DNA from: Microbacterium pygmaeum
Lineage (GTDB): Bacteria; Actinomycetota; Actinomycetes; Actinomycetales; Microbacteriaceae
Length of the DNA stretch: 64,000 bases
Assembly: GCF_900100885.1 (NCBI RefSeq)
Contig: NZ_LT629692.1
Location: 3,100,001-3,164,000 of the forward strand
Direction of reading: 5' to 3'
Part shown: positions 23,099 to 31,651 of the stretch, piece after piece
Numbering within the stretch: the stretch's first letter is position 1
Layout: every line of letters starts with the position of its first letter
Notes under the pieces: model-generated
What the model saw: only the letters and a program-made list of their open reading frames with translations
Database searches by the model: none
Told to the model about the DNA's origin: nothing
Program-made: the position numbers and the translations under genes

Positions 23099-24766
23099 CT
23101 ACATCCGTTTTGGTGCGTCGACGCCCAGCAGGTCCAGGCCGTTGCGCAGCACCTGGCCTGTGGCGTCGTTGAGCCACAGCCGTGTCCGGTGCACCGCCTC
23201 GATGGGCCCGTCGCCGAGCGGGATCACCCGGCAGCTGTCGTACCAGCGGTGGTAGAGACCTGCGAGCTCCTCGAGGTAGCGGGCGACGCGGTGCGGCTCG
23301 CGCACCTCGGCGGCGAACCCGACGATGCGCGGGAACTCCTGCAGCGCCCCCAGGAGCGCCGATTCCGTCTCATGATCGAGCAGCTCGGGCGCGAATGCGG
23401 AGCGGTCGACGCCGGATGCCGCGGCGTTGCGCGCCACGTTGTGGGTGCGCGCGTGCGCGTACTGGACGTAGAACACCGGGTTGTCGTTGGTGCGCTTGCG
23501 CAACAGCTCGGGGTCCAGCGTGAGGGGCGAATCCGCCGGATACCGGGCGAGCGAGTACCTCAGCGCGTCCGTGCCCAGCCACTCGCGCAGGTCGTCCATC
23601 TCGATGATGTTGCCGGCGCGCTTGGACAGCCGGGCGCCGTTGATCGAGACGAGCTGTCCGATCAGCACCTCGATGTCCTTCTCGGGATCATCGCCCGCGG
23701 CGCCGGCGAGCGCCTTCAGCCGGTGCACGTAGCCATGGTGGTCGGCTCCGAGCAGGTAGATCTTGTGCGCGAAGCCCCGGTCGCCCTTGTTCAGGTAGTA
23801 AGCGGCGTCGGCAGCGAAGTAGGTGTATTCGCCGTTGGAGCGACGGATCACGCGATCCTTGTCGTCACCGAAGTCGGTCGTGCGCACCCACACCGCATCG
23901 CCCTCGTCGAAGACATGACCCTGGGCCCGCAGGCGTTCCACGGCCTCGTCGACCAGGCTCGGCGTGCCGTCGGCGCCGGCGGCGTGCAGCGTGCGCTCGG
24001 AGAACCACACGTCGAAGTTCACCCGGAACGCGACCAGTGACGCCTGCAGCTCGCCGAGCTGGAAGCCGTAGGCGAGGTCGGTGGCGATCCGGGTCTGCTC
24101 GTCGCGATCCAGCGAGACGATGCCGGGCCGCTCGGCGATGACGCGCGACGCGAGCGCCTGGATGTACGACCCGCCGTACCCGTCGTCCGGCGTCGGCTCG
24201 CCGTGCATCGCCGCGACGACAGACCGGCCGAACCGCTCCATCTGCGCGCCCGCGTCGTTGATGTAGAACTCCCGGGCGACGGTCGCGCCGCTGGCTGCCA
24301 GGAGCCGGGCGATGGAGTCGCCGAGGGCAGCCCACCGGGTGTGTCCGATGTGCAGCGGGCCGGTGGGGTTGGCGCTGACGAACTCCACGTTGATGGTGTT
24401 GCCGCGCTGCGAGTCGTTCGTGCCGAAGGCGGCGCCGGCTTCGACGATCGTCCGAGCGAGCGCGCCGGCGGCCGCAGCATCCAATCGGATGTTGATGAAG
24501 CCCGGTCCGGCGACCTCGACGTTCGCGATGCCCGGTGTCGCGGCCAGCGCCTCGGCGATCTCGGCGGCGAACTCCCGGGGGTTCGCGCCGACCGCCTTGC
24601 CGAGCTTGAGCGCCGCGTTGGAGGCCCAGTCGCCGTGGTCGCGGTTCTTCGGACGGTCAAGCACCAGGTCGGCCGCCGTCAGGCCCCCGGTCGAGCCCGC
24701 ACGTCGAGCCTCGGCCAGCGGGGTGATCACGGCGAGCAGGGCTTCGGAGAGGGCGTCAGGATTCAT
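23099..24766 (-). CDS. argS: Arginyl-tRNA synthetase
   Basis: The 555-residue class I synthetase charges tRNA-Arg. It has the N-terminal Add-1 domain (residues 1-110), the signature [20 protein letters not shown] with HIGH near 130, the LSKRAGN form of the KMSKS loop near residue 380, and the C-terminal DALR anticodon-binding domain ending in LGVDAPKRM. Adjacent argS and lysA is a conserved actinobacterial arrangement in which arginine and lysine supply are linked. A tRNA-Arg gene lies 1.9 kb away. Confidence 0.97.
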   Translation of the reverse strand: MNPDALSEALLAVITPLAEARRAGSTGGLTAADLVLDRPKNRDHGDWASNAALKLGKAVGANPREFAAEIAEALAATPGIANVEVAGPGFINIRLDAAAAGALARTIVEAGAAFGTNDSQRGNTINVEFVSANPTGPLHIGHTRWAALGDSIARLLAASGATVAREFYINDAGAQMERFGRSVVAAMHGEPTPDDGYGGSYIQALASRVIAERPGIVSLDRDEQTRIATDLAYGFQLGELQASLVAFRVNFDVWFSERTLHAAGADGTPSLVDEAVERLRAQGHVFDEGDAVWVRTTDFGDDKDRVIRRSNGEYTYFAADAAYYLNKGDRGFAHKIYLLGADHHGYVHRLKALAGAAGDDPEKDIEVLIGQLVSINGARLSKRAGNIIEMDDLREWLGTDALRYSLARYPADSPLTLDPELLRKRTNDNPVFYVQYAHARTHNVARNAAASGVDRSAFAPELLDHETESALLGALQEFPRIVGFAAEVREPHRVARYLEELAGLYHRWYDSCRVIPLGDGPIEAVHRTRLWLNDATGQVLRNGLDLLGVDAPKRM

Positions 24767-24775
24767 AACCGCACC

Positions 24776-24781
24776 AGTCTA
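24776..24781 (-). promoter_or_regulatory. Predicted -10 element for argS
   Basis: TAGACT ends 9 bases before the argS ATG, so the leader would be two or three bases. Confidence 0.5.
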
Positions 24782-24828
24782 CGGTCGCCGCCCGGACGCT
24801 CCCTGGACTGCTCCGCCGTCTGATCGGC

Positions 24829-25701
24829 TCAGCCGAGCTGGATGAGGGAGGTGAAGTCATCCGCGGTCGGGTCGGCGGGATCGGATGCCGCATCCCACAG
24901 CGCTTCGACGCGGCCGTCGCCCTCGAAGCCGGCTTCGGAGGCGGCCTCGGGCATGACCCAGGCATCCACGCGCATGTGCGAAAGGCTCACGTGGCCGCCG
25001 TGGTAGCTGAGGAACGCGCAGTCCGCGGCATCCCGCCCCGTCGCGATGCGCACCAGCGACCGGCGGTTGGCCAGGCGCGTCGCGTCGATGACGTACCAGG
25101 CGCCGTCGTGATAGGCCTCGGCGACAGCGTGGAAATCCATCGGCTGCAGGCCCGGCGCGAAGCACGCGGCATAGCGCGCGGGCATGTCCATCGCCCGAAG
25201 GAGCGCGATCACGACGTGGGCGTAGTCGCGGCAGACGCCCTGACCGGTCATCAACGTGGTGACGGCGCTGTCGGTGCCCTGGCTGAGGCCGGGCGTGTAG
25301 GTCGTGCTCGTGGCGACGAACTCCGAAACCGCCGCGATCAGGTCGTGACCGCTCAGGCCGCGGAACTGACGCCGCGCCTGCGAGAACACCTCGTCGGACT
25401 GGCAGTACCGGCTCGGACGCAGATACGTGATCGCCTCGAGGTCGCTCGTGCGGCTCAGGGCGGTCTGCCCCTCGACGGTCGCCTCGTAGCGCACCTCGAG
25501 CCGGCCGGCCTCGCCCGTGAGGCGGTGCAGGCGGCTGCCGGACTGGTCGACGATCTCGGTCGGCGTGTAGACGCGCTCGCCCTGCGTGAAGGTCAATTGC
25601 TCGCTCACCACGGGCACCTGCTGAGCGGCCGTGACCTGGAAGATGAGGTCGACGGACGACCCCAGTTCGAGGTCCAATTCTGCGGTCACGACGCGTTGCA
25701 C
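24829..25701 (-). CDS. Transglutaminase-like family protein
   Basis: The 290-residue protein has an N-terminal bacterial transglutaminase beta domain followed by the cysteine-protease-like core. The catalytic triad is visible: Cys157 in GQGVCRDYAHVV, His191 in PMDFHAVAEAY and Asp206 in YVIDATRL. No signal peptide is present, so it acts in the cytoplasm. Such proteins often accompany circularly permuted ATP-grasp and alpha-E genes, which are absent here. The actual substrate is unknown. The start is GTG at 25701. It is divergent from the SGNH gene. Confidence 0.88.
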   Translation of the reverse strand: MQRVVTAELDLELGSSVDLIFQVTAAQQVPVVSEQLTFTQGERVYTPTEIVDQSGSRLHRLTGEAGRLEVRYEATVEGQTALSRTSDLEAITYLRPSRYCQSDEVFSQARRQFRGLSGHDLIAAVSEFVATSTTYTPGLSQGTDSAVTTLMTGQGVCRDYAHVVIALLRAMDMPARYAACFAPGLQPMDFHAVAEAYHDGAWYVIDATRLANRRSLVRIATGRDAADCAFLSYHGGHVSLSHMRVDAWVMPEAASEAGFEGDGRVEALWDAASDPADPTADDFTSLIQLG

Positions 25702-25768
25702 CGAAGTATCCTCGCACGCCGGAATGACCCCTCGTGCACGTGCATTCGGCGGACGCGATTTCTTCGCT

Positions 25769-25774
25769 TATCCT
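25769..25774 (+). promoter_or_regulatory. -10 element, leaderless start of the SGNH gene
   Basis: TATCCT, six bases (CGCCCT), then GTG at 25781. Confidence 0.6.
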
Positions 25775-25780
25775 CGCCCT

Positions 25781-26626
25781 GTGACCTCGCCGCACGCACA
25801 CCCCGAGCCGCTGCCCGCGCGCGCTCGGCGCGCAGGCCGGACGTGGCTTTTCGCGGCTGTCGCGCTCGCCGTGCTTGCGGTCGCCGGCGTCGTCGGAGTG
25901 CGGATGTGGATGCCGGTGCCCGCCGCCCCGGTCGCCGCCGCAGCCGATGCCGCTCCCGCCGTGATCGCCCCGGTGTCGTTGGCGATACCCGAGGACCCGA
26001 CGGTGCTGATCTTCGGCGACTCGTGGACCTACGGCTCAGCGGCCTCGCTGCCCACGCTGGGCTACGCCTACGTGATCGGCGATCGGCTGGGCTGGAACGC
26101 GATCGTCGACGGTGTGCGCGGCAGCGGCTACCTCAAACCGGGGTTGGACGGCGGCTCGTACGGCGAGCGCATCGCCGCGCTGGACCCGGCGCTGGATCCC
26201 GATCTGATCATCGTCGAGGGGTCGATCAACGACCGCCGGCTGCCGGCGGACGGCTATCGCGCCGCCGTGACTGCCGCCTGGGATCAGCTGGCCGCCCTTT
26301 ACCCGAACGCCGCCATCGTCATCCTGGGCCCGGCGCCGCAGATCCTCCCCGTCGAGGAGGCGACCGCCCGCATCGACGCCGACCTCTCGTCCCTCGCCGC
26401 CGAGCGCGGCTGGTGGTACATCTCGCCGATCGCCGAAGGGTGGATCGACGCGGACAACTACGCCCAGGTCATCGACACCGGTATCGGCCGCGACCACCCG
26501 TCGACGGTCGGCCACCAGTACCTGGCGACGCGCCTGGCGGAGTCCCTGGATGCGATGACGGACGGCGCGGACGGCACGCAGGTCGCCGCCGACGCCCCAG
26601 CCGAATCAGACCTCACAGGACCCTGA
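25781..26626 (+). CDS. Membrane-anchored SGNH/GDSL-type esterase
   Basis: The 281-residue protein has one N-terminal membrane segment (residues about 20-40), then an extracellular SGNH hydrolase domain. Block I is VLIFGDSWTYGSAAS with the nucleophile Ser, block III is IIVEGSINDRR (Asn), and the DxxHP block is GIGRDHPSTVGHQYLA. It probably removes acyl groups from a cell-surface glycan or lipid. The GTG at 25781 is chosen because the -10 hexamer ends six bases before it. The tRNA-Arg follows on the same strand 44 bases later. Confidence 0.87.
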   Translation: MTSPHAHPEPLPARARRAGRTWLFAAVALAVLAVAGVVGVRMWMPVPAAPVAAAADAAPAVIAPVSLAIPEDPTVLIFGDSWTYGSAASLPTLGYAYVIGDRLGWNAIVDGVRGSGYLKPGLDGGSYGERIAALDPALDPDLIIVEGSINDRRLPADGYRAAVTAAWDQLAALYPNAAIVILGPAPQILPVEEATARIDADLSSLAAERGWWYISPIAEGWIDADNYAQVIDTGIGRDHPSTVGHQYLATRLAESLDAMTDGADGTQVAADAPAESDLTGP

Positions 26627-26670
26627 CCGGGCGAGGAGGATCCCTCGCCTGGTGTAATCTCGACCGGTAC

Positions 26671-26746
26671 GCCTCCGTAGCTCAGGGGATAGAGCGTTGG
26701 TTTCCGGTACCAAAGGTCGCTGGTTCGATTCCAGTCGGGGGCACCA
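26671..26746 (+). tRNA. tRNA-Arg (anticodon CCG), CCA encoded
   Basis: The acceptor arms GCCTCCG and CGGGGGC pair in all seven positions (one T-G). D stem GCTC/GAGC, anticodon stem TTGGT/ACCAA with loop TTCCGGT (anticodon CCG, reading CGG), and T arm GCTGG-TTCGATT-CCAGT are all intact. A discriminator A and encoded CCA end the gene at 26746. The antisense frame gives a frequently mis-annotated ORF, which is not a gene. Confidence 0.98.
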
Positions 26747-26754
26747 ATCGGGAC

Positions 26755-26790
26755 AAGGGATCGCGGGTCTTTCAGACCTTGCGGTCCCTT
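26755..26790 (+). terminator. Terminator after tRNA-Arg
   Basis: AAGGGA (26755-26760) pairs with TCCCTT (26785-26790), with CGC/GCG and GGGTCT/AGACCT continuing the stem around a TTC loop. A short pyrimidine run (TCTC) follows. Confidence 0.75.
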
Positions 26791-26887
26791 TCTCGTGACA
26801 ACATCCGAATCGCGCTTGTCTGTGCCACGGAGTCCGCTCCATCCCACTCTTCTGCCCACGGGTCGAAGATCACGCCAGACGTCATGC

Positions 26888-27092
26888 ATGACGCGGACTC
26901 CCCCCTCTGCCGCAAACACCCAACCGGGCACCGAGGAACCCTGCGGCGCATGCGCGCGCCAGAGTGGCACCGGAGGCCCGCCAGAGCACGGTTCCCGGCC
27001 TCGGCTGGGACTGCTCGATCGGCGGTCATGAGCTCGTCACCGACGGAACCTGCGCCGTCTGCGAGTGTCGCCCGGAGCGCTCGGTCGTGTAG
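26888..27092 (+). pseudogene. Possible decayed zinc-ribbon-like small gene
   Basis: This 347-base gap between the tRNA and the next gene contains two overlapping plus-strand frames that look like one broken protein. From ATG 26888 one frame gives TEEPCGACARQSGTGGP and then goes out of phase; the next frame gives CSIGGHELVTDGTCAVCECR and stops at 27092. Together they place four or more Cys in CxxC-type pairs, as in small zinc-ribbon proteins of phage or mobile elements. A one-base shift is needed near 26990. It could also be chance in GC-rich DNA. Apart from this and the tRNA terminator I see nothing in the gap. Confidence 0.3.
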
Positions 27093-27093
27093 C

Positions 27094-27444
27094 TCACCTG
27101 ATGCTGCCGTTGCCGGTTCCTCCGGCGGGCGGCTCGGCGGGAAGTGTGTAGTCCCCGGGCCCGGCCGCGACGTGAATGATCGTGTACGTTCCGCTGGATC
27201 CTTGGACGGTCGCCGTGTCGCCGACGGCGATGCTTCCCTCGGTCTCCTGATTCAGCAGGAGCGCGTTTTCGCGCGCGTACACGGTGAACCCTCCGTTCAT
27301 GGCGAACGGGTCGAACGTGTCCGGGTAGGCGGCGTGTGCGGGTTACGCGAGCGACACATCCACCGCGACCGCGCCCGCCCCGATCAAGAGAGTGGCGGTG
27401 GCCGCCGCGACAAACCTTCTCCCTCTGCACTGGGTACGCGACAT
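27094..27444 (-). pseudogene. Choice-of-anchor A domain protein, interrupted by a stop in its signal peptide
   Basis: From ATG 27444 the frame encodes a signal peptide (RRFVAAATATLLIGAGAVAV) and is then closed by TAA at 27345-27343. The same frame reopens at once with PAHAAYPDTFDPFAMNGGFT and continues with VYARENALLLNQETEGSIAVGD, the opening of choice-of-anchor A domains found in secreted actinobacterial proteins. It ends after about 115 residues, where full-length members run to several hundred. So there is both a nonsense codon and a 3' truncation. The ATG at 27300 would give a 68-residue cytoplasmic fragment without function. It lies 8 bases after the alkyl sulfatase stop. Confidence 0.7.
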
Positions 27445-27452
27445 GATGCGGC

Positions 27453-29321
27453 TCAGGGAGTGACGATCGCGAAGGAGTCGTCGCCGGGGTCGATGACCGA
27501 GACCAGCTTCTGCAGCACGCTCTCATCGCCTGTCATGTTCACACCCTCCGAGGTGCTGTCGCCGCCGATGAGCGCGAGAAGCCGCAGCTTCGTCAGCGAC
27601 AGGGTCAGATCGACCTCGCCCTCCCCGTCTTCGAGGTACACCAGGACCCCGTTGCGCAGGGTGACCCGGAAGCGACGGTCCAGGTCGGTGAGGTCGATCG
27701 CGAACGCAAGATCCAGGTCCCACGCGTTGGGTCCGTCGATCTTGATCGCGATCGCGTCCAGCACCATCTCCGGCGTGAGCTGCGCGAGAACAGAGGGTGC
27801 GTTCGTCTTGGTCGGGGTGCCGAAGTTCGCGCCGCGCAGTTCGGTTGCGCCGGAGAGGAAGAAGTCCCGCCAGGTACCGTTCTCCGATCCGTACGCGAGT
27901 TGTTCGAGGGTGTCTGCGTACAGCGCCCGCGCGGCGTGATGGTGTTCGTCGACGAAGACAGCGTGGTCGAGCAATGTCGCCGCCCACCGGAAATCTCCTG
28001 CATCGAACGCTGTCTGGGCGGCGGTGACGACGTTGTCTATGCCGCCGGCGAGGTCGACGTACCGCTGCGCGAGTTCGGCCGGCGGGTGCGGCCACAACCG
28101 TGCCGGGTTTCCGTCGAACCAGCCGAGGTAGCGCTGCACGATCGCCTTGACGTTGTGGTTGACGGACCCGTAGTAGCCGCGGGTGTTCCATGCCTGTTCC
28201 AGCGCGGGAGGCATGACGAACGCTTCGGCCGCTTCCGCCGCGGTGTATCCGCGGTTCACGAACCGGAGGGTCTGGTCGTGCAGGTACGCGTACATGTCGC
28301 GCTGCTGAGAGAGGAATTCGACGATCCGCTCCTGCCCCCAGGTCGGCCAATGGTGAGAGGCGAACACCGCGTCGGTGCGGTCTCCGAAGCGGGCGATCGC
28401 TTCGGTGAGGTATTGCGCCCACTCGTGCGGATCGCGGACCACCGCGCCGCGGAGGGTGAGCAGATTGTGCAGGTTGTGGGTGGCATTCTCGGCCATGCAC
28501 AGCGCCCGGTACTTCGGGAAGTAGAAGTGCATCTCCGATGGCGCCTCCGTACCCGGTGCCATCTGGAATTCGATGTCGATGCCGTCGATGGTGTGCATCT
28601 CACCGGTCGTCTTGATCGTGAGGGTGGGGGCGATCAGCCCCACTTCGCCGGTGGAGATCGTCTGCCCCAGCCCGGCACCGACCTGCCCCTGCGGTCCGCG
28701 CTCCAGAGCGGCACCGTACATGTAGGCTGCGCGGCGGTTCATCGCCGTGCCGGCGTACACGTTCTCGGACACGGCGTGCTCGACGAACCCGGACGGGGCG
28801 ATGATCTGCACATCCCCGGCGTCGACCTCTGCTTGCGAGGTGACGCCGAAGATGCCTCCGAAATGGTCGGCGTGACTGTGCGTGTGGATGACTGCATGCA
28901 CCTTCCGGTCACCACGGTGCTCCCGGTACAGCGCCAGGGCCGCGGCGGCGGTCTCGGCGGACAGCAGTGTGTCGATGACGATGATGCCCGTGTCGCCCTC
29001 GACGATCGTCATGTTCGACAGGTCGATACCGCGGAGCTGGTAGATGCCCTCCACGACCTTGAACAGACCAGCGCGGGCCGACAGTTGCGACTGCCGCCAC
29101 AGGCTGGGGTGGACCGTGGTCGGTGCGTCACCCTGCAGGAACGCGTAACTGTCGTTGTCCCAGACGACCGTGCCGGCCCCGTTGGTCACCACGTTCGGGG
29201 TCAGCTCAGCAATGAGGCCCCGTTCCGTGTCGTCGAAGTCGCGGGTGTCGCCGAATGGCAGCGAGTCATACGCAGCGGCGTGCTGGGCTTCGATCGAAGG
29301 GGAGGCGGGCTTGTGATTCAT
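27453..29321 (-). CDS. Alkyl sulfatase, metallo-beta-lactamase fold (SdsA1/BDS1 type)
   Basis: The 622-residue enzyme cleaves alkyl sulfate esters such as dodecyl sulfate to alcohol and sulfate. The binuclear zinc motif HTHSHADHFGG lies near residue 145, a second metal region is AENATHNLHNLLTLRGA, and the C-terminal 120 residues form an SCP2-like lipid-binding domain. No signal peptide is visible, unlike the Pseudomonas enzyme, so it is probably cytoplasmic. I choose ATG 29321 (MNHKPASPSIEAQH) because the frame upstream is Arg-rich shadow sequence. It lies in the small region with two broken genes next to the tRNA and may have been acquired horizontally. Confidence 0.92.
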   Translation of the reverse strand: MNHKPASPSIEAQHAAAYDSLPFGDTRDFDDTERGLIAELTPNVVTNGAGTVVWDNDSYAFLQGDAPTTVHPSLWRQSQLSARAGLFKVVEGIYQLRGIDLSNMTIVEGDTGIIVIDTLLSAETAAAALALYREHRGDRKVHAVIHTHSHADHFGGIFGVTSQAEVDAGDVQIIAPSGFVEHAVSENVYAGTAMNRRAAYMYGAALERGPQGQVGAGLGQTISTGEVGLIAPTLTIKTTGEMHTIDGIDIEFQMAPGTEAPSEMHFYFPKYRALCMAENATHNLHNLLTLRGAVVRDPHEWAQYLTEAIARFGDRTDAVFASHHWPTWGQERIVEFLSQQRDMYAYLHDQTLRFVNRGYTAAEAAEAFVMPPALEQAWNTRGYYGSVNHNVKAIVQRYLGWFDGNPARLWPHPPAELAQRYVDLAGGIDNVVTAAQTAFDAGDFRWAATLLDHAVFVDEHHHAARALYADTLEQLAYGSENGTWRDFFLSGATELRGANFGTPTKTNAPSVLAQLTPEMVLDAIAIKIDGPNAWDLDLAFAIDLTDLDRRFRVTLRNGVLVYLEDGEGEVDLTLSLTKLRLLALIGGDSTSEGVNMTGDESVLQKLVSVIDPGDDSFAIVTP

Positions 29322-29511
29322 GTGGGGTCCGATCAAGCGGCGAGTCCGGTCACGAACCATCCTGCCCAAGGCATCCCGCTGACGCCACCCTCCGATCTGA
29401 CGGCACGCAATCTGACCCACGTGCTCAAGAGACTGACGGTTCAGCAGACCCACGCCGAGATGCTCGGCCTGCGCAAGGCGGCGTAGGACGCTGCGCGATC
29501 GCGTGTCCCGG

Positions 29512-29895
29512 TCAGCCGTCCGTATGCGCCGTCATCATCACCGACACTCGGATGCCGCCCAGGTCGGGCCCGAGCCGGGCGACCGCGCGAGCAGGGAGGA
29601 TCTGGCCGAAGACCTCCGCGTACGCTTCGTTCATTCCGGCGAAGTCATCCGGGTGCGCGAGCAGGACGGTGACCAAGGCCACATCGGCCAGCGTTGCGTC
29701 GCCGGCATGCAGGATCGCTTCGCAGTTGCGCAACGCCTGCCGAGTCTGATCCTGAATCGACGACCCGGCCAATGCGCCGGTCGCCGGATCGATCCCCACC
29801 GTTCCCGATACGTAGATCGTCGAGCCCGCCCGGACACCCTGGCTGTAGAGCGGGGAGCTCGGCGCGTTGTCCGTGCGGATGATCTGCCTGTTCAT
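29512..29895 (-). CDS. RidA family deaminase-like protein
   Basis: The 127-residue protein belongs to the YjgF/YER057c/UK114 family, which hydrolyses reactive enamines and imines made by PLP enzymes. The family residues are present: YSQGVRAGSTIYVSGTVGID, CEAILHAGDATLADV, and the Arg in PARAVARLG. The N-terminus and trimer-forming core are complete. The neighbour is not a PLP enzyme, so the substrate is unknown. It starts at ATG 29895 behind a leaderless promoter. Confidence 0.9.
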   Translation of the reverse strand: MNRQIIRTDNAPSSPLYSQGVRAGSTIYVSGTVGIDPATGALAGSSIQDQTRQALRNCEAILHAGDATLADVALVTVLLAHPDDFAGMNEAYAEVFGQILPARAVARLGPDLGGIRVSVMMTAHTDG

Positions 29896-29901
29896 GGCGG
29901 G

Positions 29902-29907
29902 AGCATA
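29902..29907 (-). promoter_or_regulatory. -10 element, leaderless start of the RidA gene
   Basis: TATGCT, six bases (CCCGCC), ATG at 29895. Confidence 0.65.
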
Positions 29908-29999
29908 TGCCCGCCGACCGCGCCTGCGCGCCCCCGAACGCGCACGGCGTACGGTGGTCGAGGAATCGCGGGGGTACGGGCCGCCGCGGGAAAGTCGCG

Positions 30000-30674
30000 A
30001 TGAAGCTGCTCCTCACGTCGGCGGGCATCAGCAACGCCACCATCCGGCGTTCGCTTGAAGACCTCCTCGGCAAGCCGATCGGCGAGGCCGACGCGCTGTG
30101 CATCCCGACCGCCCAGTACGGTCACCCCTGGCTCGGACCCGGTACGTCAGCATGGGAATTCATCAGCGGGAGGTCGGAGCACCCGATGGTCGATCTGGGA
30201 TGGAGATCGGTGGGAGTACTGGAGCTGACCGCACTCCCGAGCATCGACGACGAGCGGTGGAAGCCACTGGTAGGCGAGACCGATGTGCTGCTTGCCGCGG
30301 GCGGGGATGCGCTCTACCTCGGTCACTGGATGCGTGAATCGGGGCTCGCCGCCATGCTCCCGGCGCTGGCGGACACGGTGTGGGTGGGGATGAGCGCGGG
30401 CAGCATGGTGATGACGCCGCAGATCGGAGCGGAGTTCGTCGGGTGGACGGCGCCTTCGGGCGATGACCGCGCGCTGGGAGTCGTCGACTTCTCGATCTGC
30501 CCGCACCTCACGCTCGACGGCGCACCGGGCAACTCCCTCGCCGCAGCTGAGCAATGGGCGGCGGCCTTGGACCACCCGGCGTACGCGATCGATGACCAGA
30601 CGGCCATCCGGGTGGCCGACGGCGAGGTGCGTGTGGTCACAGAAGGCGTCTGGCGGCACTTCCCCAAGGGGTGA
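30000..30674 (+). CDS. Peptidase E-like (S51) family protein
   Basis: The 224-residue protein has the class I glutamine amidotransferase-like fold of peptidase S51, with the nucleophile elbow WVGMSAGSMVM and a following SICPHLTLDG where the catalytic His lies. Classical peptidase E hydrolyses Asp-X dipeptides; divergent members such as this are often called Type 1 glutamine amidotransferase-like. The start at MKLLLTSAGISN follows GGGAAAG by five bases. It is divergent from the RidA gene with 104 bases between. Confidence 0.85.
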   Translation: MKLLLTSAGISNATIRRSLEDLLGKPIGEADALCIPTAQYGHPWLGPGTSAWEFISGRSEHPMVDLGWRSVGVLELTALPSIDDERWKPLVGETDVLLAAGGDALYLGHWMRESGLAAMLPALADTVWVGMSAGSMVMTPQIGAEFVGWTAPSGDDRALGVVDFSICPHLTLDGAPGNSLAAAEQWAAALDHPAYAIDDQTAIRVADGEVRVVTEGVWRHFPKG

Positions 30675-30696
30675 TGGCCGCCGCCTTCCGGCACGA

Positions 30697-30702
30697 GATA
30701 AT
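30697..30702 (+). promoter_or_regulatory. -10 element, leaderless start of the small membrane protein
   Basis: GATAAT, six bases (CGACGC), ATG at 30709; the best match to the bacterial consensus among these sites. Confidence 0.65.
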
Positions 30703-30708
30703 CGACGC

Positions 30709-30978
30709 ATGTCCTCCTCTGTCGAGCGTCGCTCCAATCCGACTGCCTGGGCCGCGTTCTGGTTCGGTCTGGCCGGACTCGTGCTGATGCCCATTCCGCT
30801 GTTCATCGGGCTGATCCTGGGCGGCGGCCTGTCGATCGTCGCCGCGATCTTCGCCGTCATCGCACTGCTCAAGGGCCTCGCGCGCAGCGGCAAGGGCATC
30901 GCGCCGGTCGTGTTCGCCGCCATCTTCATCGCGCTCACCTGGGGCGGCATCTCCGTCGGCGGCGGCACCATCTGGTAG
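30709..30978 (+). CDS. Small two- or three-helix membrane protein
   Basis: The 89-residue protein has hydrophobic stretches at about residues 14-34, 39-55 and 65-84 with a basic loop (KGLARSGKG), typical of small DUF4190-like actinobacterial membrane proteins. I cannot assign a function. The start is supported by the leaderless -10 arrangement. It converges with the DUF1801 gene, ending 27 bases from it. Confidence 0.75.
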   Translation: MSSSVERRSNPTAWAAFWFGLAGLVLMPIPLFIGLILGGGLSIVAAIFAVIALLKGLARSGKGIAPVVFAAIFIALTWGGISVGGGTIW

Positions 30979-31005
30979 GTCGGACCGGCCTGCTGCCCGC
31001 CGCGA

Positions 31006-31398
31006 TCACGGCTGGACGAGCCACGCGCGGATGACCGCGATGATCGCGTCCCGCGACCTGCCGCGCTGCTCGAGAGGCGGCACCGCCAGGCTGGCGCGGA
31101 TATCGGAATGCCAGGTCAGCAGTCCCTCGGGATCGGACGCGAACGTCGGCGCGGCGCTCTTGACCTCCGCACGGTCGGTCCCGAAGTGCAGGATGAGTCG
31201 CGCCAGGCCCCTGCCGGCTGCGAGGATCGTGAGGCGGTCGACGCCGTCCAGCGTGTAGTCGGGCGAGTTCCACTTGACGATCTCGACCAGCCCCGGTTCG
31301 GCCTCGAGCACCAGCGCGCGCAGCCACTCGACGCCGGCGCGACGCTCGGGCGGCTGGGCGTCGAGGAACTGTGCGACGGTGGCGAACTGCGCGGGCAT
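31006..31398 (-). CDS. DUF1801 domain protein
   Basis: The 130-residue protein fits the DUF1801 (YdhG-like) family: a helical N-terminus followed by IVKWNSPDYTLDG and ARLILHFG, the conserved substrate-pocket-like core. The fold is known, the function is not. It is alone on its strand, behind a leaderless promoter at its ATG. Confidence 0.85.
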   Translation of the reverse strand: MPAQFATVAQFLDAQPPERRAGVEWLRALVLEAEPGLVEIVKWNSPDYTLDGVDRLTILAAGRGLARLILHFGTDRAEVKSAAPTFASDPEGLLTWHSDIRASLAVPPLEQRGRSRDAIIAVIRAWLVQP

Positions 31399-31404
31399 GG
31401 GGCG

Positions 31405-31410
31405 AGCGTA
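31405..31410 (-). promoter_or_regulatory. -10 element, leaderless start of DUF1801 gene
   Basis: TACGCT, six bases (CGCCCC), ATG at 31398. Confidence 0.6.
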
Positions 31411-31445
31411 ACTTGCGCCGCCGTCCGCCGCGTCGGGCTGCGGAC

Positions 31446-31494
31446 CACCGATGAAGATCGCCCCGGGGCCGGAGCCTCGGGGCGATCATCGGTG
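31446..31494. terminator. Long interrupted hairpin between DUF1801 and the SMR gene
   Basis: A 10-bp stem (31456-31465 with 31478-31487) is extended by a 7-bp outer stem (31446-31452 with 31488-31494) across a 3-base bulge. It lies 158 bases downstream of the SMR stop on the minus strand; on the plus strand a T-rich stretch follows. It may end the SMR transcript or be part of a small RNA. The rest of this 250-base gap holds no gene I can support. Confidence 0.45.
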
Positions 31495-31651
31495 CATGTT
31501 CGGTTTCTGTTTCCCGATCCCTTTCGGGTTCGTCCTGTCTCCGTTTTCCCTTGCGAGACCAAAGATACTCAGCACCTGATCGTCGTCAAGAGTTCACCGG
31601 CACGTCACCTCAGGCTCAGCCTGAACGTGAGGGATGCGGCATCCCGAACCG

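Noticed and set aside
26606..26842. Minus-strand ORF across the tRNA (contains RLESNQRPLVPETNALSP)
   Set aside because: It is the well-known false ORF read antisense to a tRNA gene; the tRNA-Arg(CCG) explains it fully.
24976..27939. 987-codon plus-strand ORF
   Set aside because: It spans an argS-side gene, an SGNH gene, a tRNA and two broken genes in shadow frames, so it cannot be a real product.
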